DNA of 29,417 nt, from positions 1,646,476-1,675,892 of the forward strand of contig BFEA01000302.1 of the NCBI GenBank assembly GCA_003427395.1, given 5' to 3'. The notes beneath the pieces are model-generated. The model searched no databases. It had not been told where the DNA came from and saw nothing but the letters and a program-made list of their open reading frames with translations. Positions within the stretch are counted from its first letter, which is position 1, and every line of letters starts with the position of its first letter. Shown in pieces: positions 1-7,642 of the stretch. The stretch is from Chara braunii. Its lineage: Eukaryota; Streptophyta; Charophyceae; Charales; Characeae. The translations under genes were made by a program, and so were the position numbers.

Positions 1-1048
1 AAACCCCGTAGTGTATTTTCAATAACGAAAGCCCGAAAACTTATACAATCCCTAGAGAGACTTAGTAAAATCCCGAAACCCCGTAGTGTATTTTCGGTAA
101 GGAAACCCCGAAAGCCTATCAAGATATAATCCCTAGAGAGACTAAGTAAAATCCCGAAACCCCGTAGTGCATTTTCGCTATCGAAACCTCGATAGGCTAT
201 CGAGATATAATCCCTAGAGAGACTAAGTAAAATCCCGAAACCCCGTAGTGTATTTTCGGTAACGAAACCCCGAAAACCTATCGAGATATAATCCCTAGAG
301 AAACGGAGTAAAATCTCGAAACCCCGAAGTGTATTTTCGGTAACGAAATCCCGAAAGCCTATCGATATATAAACCCTAGAGAGACTAAGTGAAATCCCGA
401 AACCCCGTAGTGTATTTTCGATAACGAAACCCCGAAAGCCTATCGAGATACAATCCCTAGACAGACTGAGTAAAATCCCGAAACCCCGTACTGTATTTTC
501 ACCAACAAAACCCTGAAAGCGTATCGAGATATAATCCCTAGAGAGACTTAGTAAAATCCCGAAACCCCGTAGTGCATTTTCGGTAACGAAACCCCGAAAG
601 TCTATCGAGATATAAGCCCTAGAGAGACTCAGTAAAATCCTGAAACCCCGTAGTGCATTTTCGGTAATGAGACCGCGAAAGCCGAACGAGATATAATTCA
701 TAGAGATACTAGGTAAAATCTCGAAACCCCGAAGTGTATTTTCATTTACGAAACCCCGGAAGCCTATCGAGATATAATCCCTAGAGAGACTTAGTAAAAT
801 CCCAAAACCCCGTAGTGCATTTTCGGTAACGAAACCCCGAAAGCCTAGCGAGATAAAATCCCTAGAGAGACTAAGTAAAATTATGAAACCCCGTAGTGTA
901 TTTCCGGTAACGAAACCCCGAAAGCCTAGCGAGATATAATCCCTAGAGAGACTTCGTAAAATCCCGAAACCCCGTAGTGTATTTTCACTATCGAAACCCC
1001 GAAAGCCTATCGAGATCTAATCCCTTGAGAGACTAAGTAAAATCTTGA
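1..1048. repeat. 81-bp tandem satellite, about 13 units
   Basis: The phrase AAACCCCG(T/A)AGTG recurs at 76, 157, 238, 319, 400, 481, 562, 643, 724, 805, 886 and 967, a strict 81-bp step. The first unit is 75 bp, with a 6-base deletion. Each unit carries CGAAACCCCG twice, about 28 bases apart, then a TATAATCCCTAGAGAGAC block. Units differ by scattered point changes. The array runs off the left edge and stops abruptly near 1048. The period is a multiple of three, but no long open frame crosses it, so I read it as non-coding satellite DNA. Confidence 0.97.
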
Positions 1049-1289
1049 AGTGTTTACGATGTTCGTTATATTTCATGAAATATATAGTATCCTTTAACCA
1101 CTTCTCTCTACCTTAAGGTCTCTTTAGGGTCCCATATACACTCACAACACTTTAGTGTATACACCTTTCCCAACTTATTTAGCATACGGTCAGATCCTTG
1201 TTGGCTAAAATACGAGGCCTGAGACGACACAATCAACTATCGCACTAACGTACTTCCACATCCACATATATAAGATTGAATTTATTATA

Positions 1290-1372
1290 GCAACCCAACC
1301 CAAAGCGGTCCAGGACTGTCCCTCGACTGATTGCTCCTCGGTTCGCGGGTTAGAATCTCTCCTTCCCTCACA
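1290..1372 (+). repeat. degenerate tRNA-like (SINE head?) module
   Basis: AAGCGGTCCAGGACTGTCCC resembles the D-arm/A-box stretch of tRNA-derived SINEs. It is followed about 35 bases on by GCGGGTTAGAATCTC, close to the Pol III B-box/T-arm consensus GGTTCGANTCC. The module sits between the satellite and the minus-strand gag. It does not fold into a clean cloverleaf by eye, so a functional tRNA is unlikely. The rest of 1049-1430 shows nothing I can name. Confidence 0.4.
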
Positions 1373-1430
1373 CTGCTATATTCTCTCTAACCCCACCTCC
1401 CCCATCACCTCTTTACATTTTCCAGTCACC

Positions 1431-2838
1431 CTATTCCCCCTCTGGCATTTCCTTGGCCGCCTTTCCTACCCGACTACCGTTCAACTGCTGCCTGTTATGC
1501 CTTTTTCTTCCCCACATCCCCCTTATGGTTCCGTTGGCATCCATCGCGCCCTTTAGGGCCTCCTCTGCCTCTACCTTGCTCTCTATTGTTGCGCCCTCCA
1601 TCCCCGTGGCCTCTTCTAGCTTCCCGCCTCTGGCCTTCTGCACCGGCCATGTCGCGTCGTGACACCCGCTGTGTCGGTGGCTGTAGCAGTCCCATAGGTA
1701 AAATCGGTCGGATCTGGACTGCGGGAGGCCTAGGCGGCATCATACTTATTTGTGGGCCCAAACAAATGCCTTGCATCCAGGGCAAATATGGATTATACAT
1801 AGGTCTTGGTCCCGCTTGACCATATGGTGTCCACGACCAATATAATACCTGCTCAGTCGGCGGAGGCCTCGCCTGTGCTGGCTTGCCTCTCAATTCTTGT
1901 GAGGTGGCGCCTCCCTGTCGCGGGCCCTGCCCCTTTCCGGTACCTTGGCTCCCCTGGGCCCGATTCCTTGCCTTCCGCTGAGCCTTTGTCAACTTGGGAG
2001 GTTCTGGCTTCCCTTTTCCTCTCGTCACACCCTTTTCTTTACTTCCTTGAGGGGTACGGCCAATCTTTCCCCAATGATCATATACCACCCTTGCCCAGTG
2101 CTCTGGCCACCACTCACTCCCTTGCCCCTTCCGGCTCGCAACTGAGGATGCTTCCACGTCAATGAGCCCCCTCTTTGGATCAGACGCAATAACAGGCAGG
2201 GCCATACTAGCTTCCTGCTCCTCCTTTATTTCAATGAATCCCTCGCCTTCGTCTCTTTTCGGGGCGCAGGCTCGCCCCCTTGAGGTTCTCTTGTGGAGGG
2301 GTAACTCCTGATGATCCCCTCCTGCCTCTGCTTTACCTTGCCTAGCCGGCCTACCCGATCCTCCTTCAGAAACCTTCCTCTTGCCATGTCTAGCTTCTTC
2401 TAGTCACGTCAACCTTTCTTCCAGCATCCCAACTTGCCTCTGTATACCGCTTAACTCTCCTTGTGTTGACGCAACCCCAGCTGGTTGCTAAGGGCCTTCA
2501 CCAAGCTGGCCTTCCGCTCCATTCTCTGGAAATCTCAACTTCAAAGAACTTTCCAGCTCATCCCAGGTCTGCGACTTTATCATAAGGGTATACACCTCCT
2601 CACTAAAGTCTTCGCAGACAAACAGTGGCAACATTCTCCACATCGCCTTCTTGTCCCACCTCTTCATGAGACTGAAGTCATGATAGCCGCGTAGGAAGGC
2701 AGACAAATTTCTTCCCTGAAACAGCAGGGTGCGAAGCTCTGGGGGCATCGAGTCGCTCACTGACTCACACAACAACACTTTACTGAGACACGTACTCCTC
2801 CAGGATAGGATTTTGGCGAAACCGCTTTCTTCAGCCAT
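1431..2838 (-). pseudogene. decayed retrotransposon gag-like gene
   Basis: One reading frame runs from ATG at 2838 to the stop at 1495-1497, broken by two in-frame stops: TAG at 2490-2488 and TGA at 2406-2404. The N-terminal 116 codons have the helical, Trp-rich look of a retroelement capsid: LLFQGRNLSAFLRGYHD, then a W-rich stretch, then TWDELESSLKLRFPE. The part read from 2205 is basic and rich in Pro, Gly and Gln, as expected of a nucleocapsid-like tail, but I see no CCHC knuckle. Near 1640 the more protein-like frame switches to one ending at 1431 (KLEEATGMEGATIESKVEAE), which suggests a frameshift. The capsid part aligns with the plus-strand remnant at 27981-28180, which supports the call. 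In intact relatives Gag would form the cytoplasmic particle. No protease, RT or integrase follows before the satellite. A degraded host gene is less likely. Confidence 0.72.
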
Positions 2839-2960
2839 GATGCTGATACCGACTTGACACGCATGACAAGCAGTTGACCATCAGGTTGGGGCGCAAGACA
2901 ACTTAAAACAACAGGCTAGTAAAAACTGATTACTACCCGTCTCACACCAACCCTCTTCCC

Positions 2961-2970
2961 ATTTATAAAA
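2961..2970 (-). promoter_or_regulatory. possible TATA box upstream of the gag remnant
   Basis: On the minus strand TTTTATAAAT lies about 125 bases upstream of the gag ATG at 2838, in the 288-bp gap after the upstream ORF stop at 3127. Position and sequence suit a core promoter with a leader of roughly 95 bases. A TATA-like string is common by chance in this AT-rich gap, and no transcript evidence exists here. Confidence 0.3.
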
Positions 2971-3126
2971 TATGGCCCTAACTTTAGCTAGAGGGTTCTA
3001 TAGACAAATATACATCCCACATAGGCAGAGCCCTCGAAGCCAATCTTAGGCAAACAGTAAATGAGGCCACTAATGTTACTGACCCCCATACTCGTATCAT
3101 AGTCCAGCAGGATACAAGGGCGCCCT

Positions 3127-3801
3127 CTACCGGCCAGTTGTTGCACGAACCTCATCCCAGTCTACAACCTCCCCATCGGGATCATGGGAGCTTGCATACG
3201 CATCAACCACCTTGGCCACGCTCTTAAGTCCTCGGCTACCGGGCAAAAACCTCTCATCCAGATACAGGCCATATATCAATTCGCATGTGTATCGCATATA
3301 CCCCCACTCACGTGCCTTCACAGCGGCTTCTGCACCGGCTTCCACTCTTGCTTGTCCCCCAAAACTTTCTTCTACCAAGACCTTTGGCAGGGTAACTCGT
3401 AATGGGGCTAAGGGAAGTGCAAACTCTTTCGCGTGCTTGACCTCTACCTGGGTCACCACCTGCTCTTTCCTTTCCTGGACCCTGTCTCTTACCCATTTTG
3501 CGGCGGCTGCCTTAGCTACTCCTAAGTGTCTCGCGAGTAGGCTTTCATGCCCAAGTGTCAACTCTATCCCGTGCAAGACCCAGAATGATGGCGAGGCGTA
3601 CAGCGTCACCCTCACAATCGCACAATCTTCATCATCATTAAAGCCGGACTCGATCGAGGTGAATATGCCCACGCCCATCAATGTGCCCCACCAGGAAGAG
3701 ATATACTCTACTTCCTTGACTCTCATTGGCAAGGATACCTCGAGTTCATCTTCCTTTTTAACGGGCAAGGCCATATTAGGGTCTTCCTTTGCATAAGGCA
3801 T
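3127..3801 (-). CDS. hypothetical protein of a minus-strand retroelement (224 aa)
   Basis: This open frame of 224 codons starts at ATG 3801 and ends with TAG at 3127. I do not recognise the family. The protein starts acidic and Lys-rich, has aromatic segments (YISSWWGTLMGVGIF; ASPSFWVLHGIELTLGHE), then an Ala/Lys/Arg helix about residues 90-120. A C-terminal part contains REWGYMRYTCELIYGLYLDE and an acidic tail. There is no signal peptide or membrane segment. It lies upstream of the gag remnant on the same strand and downstream of the CA end of the family A repeat at 5052, so I infer it belongs to the same retroelement. The true 5' end is probably in another frame (see 3723-3974). It may be an element-specific Gag-like or accessory protein, or a captured host fragment. 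Confidence 0.5.
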   Translation of the reverse strand: MPYAKEDPNMALPVKKEDELEVSLPMRVKEVEYISSWWGTLMGVGIFTSIESGFNDDEDCAIVRVTLYASPSFWVLHGIELTLGHESLLARHLGVAKAAAAKWVRDRVQERKEQVVTQVEVKHAKEFALPLAPLRVTLPKVLVEESFGGQARVEAGAEAAVKAREWGYMRYTCELIYGLYLDERFLPGSRGLKSVAKVVDAYASSHDPDGEVVDWDEVRATTGR

Positions 3802-3974
3802 CCTGAGTTGCCTTCGCTCTGGTCTGGGTTCTGCCCATCACAGAAAACGTCCAGCATACGCCTTCCATTATGATACTGATAATCGCGTTCCAACATCCTT
3901 ACCCCCTTTGAATAGCGATCCAGATGCACAAACTTTAACAGACCGTCATAAGTCAATAAACGGACTTGAGACAC
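3723..3974 (-). pseudogene. frameshifted N-terminal part of the 3127-3801 ORF
   Basis: ATG at 3974 opens a frame encoding a compact, protein-like segment (LLTYDGLLKFVHLDRYSKG, then RMLERDYQYHNGRRMLDVF). Its sense collapses near 3800-3830, where the 224-codon frame takes over with its own ATG at 3801. The two frames overlap from 3723 to 3801. The simplest reading is one protein of about 280 residues broken by a single frameshift, either a real mutation or an assembly indel. Programmed frameshifting is possible but I see no clear slippery heptamer. The fragment has no domain I can name. Confidence 0.45.
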
Positions 3975-5051
3975 TCATATGAATCCTTGCAGACTAAATA
4001 GTTCAAATACATACTCCAGATACATGGCCCATATAAATATTTCTGAGAAGGATAGTTATCAAAGGATTATAGTCATCCAGCATATAGCCTCACACAAATA
4101 GACGTTAGACAAGCTTACTCAGGTAAGATCTGACGTATACGGAAGAGTTCAATATCTAACTCAAGAGATGTGCCCTTAGATAAGAATAGCCTCAAGTCCT
4201 TAGCCCCAACCCATAGATCAAAGCGGATGGCCCGAACCTGGAAAGATTCAAGTAAAAGTCTAAACACCAATTACAATTCATTGCCCCATCAAAAGTAAGT
4301 AAACTAATCTAGGTGTTAGCTTCTTCACTGCTACTCCGCCTGCTTCTAGGATCAGATATCCTCCTTTATAAGGACAGGCGTCATGCAAATTCACTACTCC
4401 CCGTAGTCCTTTTCATTGAGGCCCTAACACGGTGCTCGCTGCATCTCTTTACTGTCTTATATGCCTAATTCAAACATACCACGCAGGACAGACCCCAGAC
4501 TTCCCTGGCTATACAACCCGAGCAACTGCTTAAAACCCAGACTCAAGGACCGCAGTCCATACTCAAACAGGCTTTCAACATCGTTAGCCGAACTCTCCAC
4601 GAAGTCCCTCGATGACTTCTAACATAATAGGCTTCCTTTACTCATCCTATGCCTCGCCCTAAAACCAAAGTACCTTATTGCACTCTTGATCACTCGGGTA
4701 ACTTCCCTTAGTCATAATGGGTACCTTATGAGGCTAACTCCCTCAACCAACATGCCCAGTCGCATTGGCATCATCTCATTCCACCTCAACCATATCAATT
4801 ATGCAAAGCATCGTCTGAGATAGTCAACTATCAGGGTCGAGAATGGTACTCAACTCCAACTGCCATAATGCTAATCGGGATACGTAAGCGCATAGTCAAA
4901 ACTTATCCCCCTCGTGCCATCCTCACTGCACCAACCAGAACTCACTCGCACAATCAACCCTCACTCGCTTTCTATCCAACACCCTCAATCGATTAACCAT
5001 AAAGCCCGAAAACTTCTCCCTGTGCCTAGTTCACACAATCCCATACCCGGA
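3975..5051. other. gene-free leader between family A repeat and the minus-strand ORFs
   Basis: I see no supported gene in this 1.1-kb stretch. Frames are short and broken. On the minus strand TATAAAGG (within 4362-4376) is a weak core-promoter candidate about 390 bases upstream of ATG 3974. If the repeat at 5052 is the 5' LTR, this is the element's untranslated leader, starting with a possible but non-standard primer-binding site just left of 5052. Confidence 0.35.
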
Positions 5052-5560
5052 TGTCGTTCCACTAGGGACAACGGCAGACACCGTTATCCCCGGCAACGGC
5101 TCCACTTGTCGTGCGCATCGGTCCGGCACTGCACAAGGCAGCGTGGGACCCTCCCGGCCGCGTCACGCAGGAGTTGGTCTAAATCCCTCGTCGCGAATAT
5201 ACATGGAGCTTCCACAAGCTGCTCCGGCCGAGTGCGCCAGCCATACCTCCCGCGAGCCCCTACGACAGGATAGGGCCTACGCGAGGCATGACTTACCTCC
5301 ACCTTATGGGAGCTGTCACCTCCCTTCGGTGGGCGTATTCCCGCCGAGCTACCAATCCACAGAACGGAAGCTAATCAGTTGCAATCGCAGAGGTGGACCA
5401 GCCGAGGGCGTTTCTCGTTCGCTGTAGCGTAGGGGGTACGCGCGGTAATACGCCTCTATCGAACCCGCGCGCGAACCGACATCTTGGGGGGCTGAGGTCC
5501 CAAGCGCGACTCGTCGCTGGTCGACTAGAACGCATCTCACACACCACGCGCACGCCACTC
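5052..5560 (-). repeat. family A LTR-like repeat, copy 1 (most diverged)
   Basis: This is homologous to 15824-16590 and, inverted, to about 27160-27710. Shared landmarks are TGTCGTTCCAC at the left end (also at the outer end of the 27710 copy), CCCCTACGACAGGATAGG, a CTGTCAC hairpin loop, a GTTGCAGAGGTGG-type block and a block ending in a CGTTT/CTCGTT phrase. Read on the minus strand the repeat ends GTGGAACGACA, a normal LTR terminus (CA), and gag-type ORFs follow in that direction. I therefore read it as the 3' part of a 5' LTR on the minus strand. The upstream (right) LTR boundary is not visible. A structured non-LTR repeat remains possible. Confidence 0.65.
5299..5332. other. conserved family A hairpin (copy 1)
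   Basis: CCACC...GGGAG pairs with CTCCC...GGTGG around the loop CTGTCAC (5313-5319). The other two family A copies form a hairpin at the same place with different stem bases (16066-16093 and 27391-27418) but nearly the same loop. This points to selection or inheritance of the structure rather than of the stem sequence. Confidence 0.7.
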
Positions 5561-5717
5561 TAACCAACACAAAAATAAAACGCACGCACACATCAAACAA
5601 TGCGACAACCCTCCTAGTCCCTTAGTAGCCCTCCCATAATTTTCCGATGTGGAAATCAGATAGGCGTCGCGTGCGAGACTTAGTATAAAACCGGGCGGAC
5701 GCAGGGCCTACTCATAT

Positions 5718-5949
5718 CGACTGACAATGCAAATGTACGCAAGCAGTCGCAATGATGGCGTACCATAAAGTACCCATACTCATGCGGTCCTCGTTAATCT
5801 CGAGGGCCGCATTCGACACTCAAGTGTCGGCTGACCCGCGCCTTGAGAGTTAATATCACGACGTTGGACAACCGCCATGCGCGGTTGAAGACCACACACC
5901 CTTTTCTGCACCCTGTGCAGAGTGGGTGGTACACAGGTCCGTACCTGTG
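5718..5949. other. train of six or seven consecutive stem-loops (structured RNA candidate)
   Basis: Perfect or near-perfect short inverted repeats follow one another with little spacing. They are CGACTG/CAGTCG (5718-5723 with 5744-5749), GTAC/GTAC (about 5760-5773), and a 12-bp stem ATGCGGTCCTCG with one G.T pair (5782-5793 with 5801-5812). Then come CGACACT/AGTGTCG (5814-5820 with 5823-5829), CAACCGC/GCGGTTG (5869-5875 with 5881-5887), CTGCAC/GTGCAG inside an outer ACC/GGT-rich stem (5891-5930), and CACAGGT/ACCTGTG (5932-5938 with 5943-5949). The train lies just right of family A copy 1. It could be part of its LTR or leader, or an independent ncRNA. I recognise no known RNA family. Confidence 0.65.
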
Positions 5950-6342
5950 GTGACAGTCGTTTCTTACTGCCCTGAAGATGAGCCCCACTCCAGGCTTGAA
6001 CAGAAGTTAAGGGGTTTGACTTTGACGGCTGCCACGGACTACAACGTTCAACCATAGAAATCTAAAAAGTAAAGAATAACAGAGGGCCTTCCTTCTCTCT
6101 CAACCCATAATCAGGCTAACCCTTGTGCACAATCACGGCAAGCCGCACGCATACCCAAGGCACATATGAATACATACATGAGGCTTATTTAAATAGGACG
6201 ATCACTTCTCACAGTCATAGTGGGAGAAAAATATATGTGATGTAACATCCCAAAACAAGCAATATTTGTCTGAGCACTATCTGCATATTCTTATTAGAAT
6301 TGAAGAAAAAAAATAAAAACAGTAAAAAAAAATTAAAAAAAG

Positions 6343-6419
6343 TCGTACGGGCCTTGAGTACGAATAGCATACAAGAAATGAGTACAACTTGTACTCGTAC
6401 GGGGGTGAGTACGAATCGC
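6343..6419 (+). repeat. 26-bp direct duplication around CGTACGGG...GAGTACGAAT
   Basis: TCGTACGGG, four variable bases, then GAGTACGAAT and GC occurs at 6343-6368 and again at 6395-6419, a 52-bp step. A further ATGAGTAC lies between them. The outer CGTACG is itself a palindrome. Confidence 0.7.
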
Positions 6420-6507
6420 AACGTAGCAAAATTTATACAAAGTCAAGTATAATAAAAGATCCTAGAAAATGCGGGAATTGATCTAAGTAAAATAAACTTA
6501 GCTTAGA

Positions 6508-6562
6508 AAATGCAGGAATCGAAACGAACTCCTATGGCTCTAGCACGTGGCGAGCGACTAAA
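6508..6562 (-). repeat. tRNA-like module with Pol III A/B boxes
   Basis: On the minus strand GTTTCGATTCC (6525-6515) matches the B-box consensus with one change. About 20 bases upstream lies CCACGTGCTAGAGCC, close to the D-loop/A-box of tRNA-derived SINEs. The phrase CTTAGAAAATGC with GGAAT also occurs just left, near 6465-6480, in diverged form. No full cloverleaf is seen, so a SINE fragment is likelier than a tRNA gene. Confidence 0.45.
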
Positions 6563-6731
6563 GGAACTACCTATCAAACTGAAACTCAGACCAAGTAGTA
6601 GCATCACTCAGTCACATGCAGGCCCACCCACAAAGGTAAGTACTCTCACCATCCCCAAGTCAACCTAGCAGACAATAGTTCATAATCTTTCAATGCTTTA
6701 ACCATTTATACCCCGCTTACATAAAGCGTAA

Positions 6732-7642
6732 AGTCAGGTCATCCAATCTTATGGAACATGCTTGACTCAGCCATTAAGTATACACAAACAGGCTGCACAA
6801 CTACTTTTCTCTTCCTTTGGGCACATGACTAAGCCATTCATCTTAGAAACAATGTCTAGTCGCCCTGAACTGTTTAATATCCAAGTTATATATATATCTC
6901 TGAACTTAGTGTTCAAAAGCTGAGCGTAGGACTGAGCCATTCATCTTAGAAACAAAGCTCAACCTGCCCAAAGTTACCCTCAATTATATTCTTAATTATA
7001 CTCTCTTCAAGTTCATGATAAACTATAGTCAGACCACCCAATCTTATGGGACCCTGTCTGACAAGCCTGTTCTTAAGTAGAATAGTAATAAAATATAGCC
7101 AAATTATAACCTTTTGGGTTCCAGCATGTGCGAGGCATTGGGCCAGACCATCCAATCTTATGGAACATGTCTGGTCCTTCGCCAAGTTTATTTCTCTCTG
7201 ATCCATTTGTGTGCGGCATGAGTCCAAGGTCATCCAATCTTATGGAACATGCTTTGTCCTCAGCAAAAATTTCTCCCTCAGAACAAAACAAACAAAAAGA
7301 GTCGAGCCATTCGTCTTAGAAACAATGCTCAACCGCTCTTTTTCAGCACATAAAAAAAAACAGAGTACCATGGGTTAAACCCAGAGACTGTTATGAAACC
7401 ACCCAGAAATAAACAGCGACCAGACCATTCATCTTAGAAACAATGTCTGACCCTCAAAGTTCAAGCAATCAATACCCCACAAAATAAACAGCCAGACCGT
7501 TCATCTTAGAAACAAAGTTTGGCGAAATTAAATAAACACAACGGCCAAGCCATTCATCTTAGAAACAAAACTTGGCCTTTTAAGAAAAAACAGAATAAAC
7601 ACAGCGGTCAAACCATCCAATCTTATGGAACAATGTCCGACC
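6732..7642 (+). repeat. array of eleven small hairpins with conserved loops
   Basis: Eleven units of about 30-50 bp lie at 6732-6767, 6827-6861, 6934-6960, 7028-7062, 7140-7177, 7220-7261, 7294-7343, 7421-7449, 7491-7523, 7543-7577 and 7606-7642. Each has a conserved core of one of two classes, CATTCATCTTAGAAACAA or CATCCAATCTTATGGAACA, enclosed by a short inverted repeat. The arms differ between units yet pair within each: GACTA/TAGTC, GAGC/GCTC, GTCAGAC/GTCTGAC, GCCAGAC/GTTTGGC (with a G.T pair), GGCCAAG/CTTGGCC, and AAAAAGAG/CTCTTTTT as an outer stem at 7294-7343. Only the last unit has clear mismatches. Spacers are unrelated and the units are not in strict tandem. No overlapping gene is convincing. 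Possible roles are a structured RNA, an array of protein-binding hairpins, or a family of tiny foldback insertions. Confidence 0.85.

Larger units (their letters stand above)
5950..6731. other. gene-free AT-rich stretch
   Basis: I see no supported gene. The stretch holds A-rich runs (6301-6340), the symmetric TATTTAAATA near 6184-6196 that could serve as a TATA element on either strand, a 26-bp duplication (6343-6419) and a tRNA-like module (6508-6562). Confidence 0.5.

Noticed and set aside
1-1048. Telomeric repeat
   Set aside because: AAACCCCG resembles plant telomere units (TTTAGGG complement) only in part. The period is 81 bp, not 6-8 bp.
1453-2165. Plus-strand ORFs opposite the gag remnant
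   Set aside because: They are antisense shadows of the GC-rich gag frame.
3184-3796. Plus-strand ORF of 194 codons
   Set aside because: It is antisense to the better-supported minus-strand 224-codon frame and has a composition typical of a shadow.
6732-7642. CRISPR array
   Set aside because: Repeats are unequal, spacing is irregular, the repeats form two classes with variable arms, and the context is eukaryotic without cas genes.
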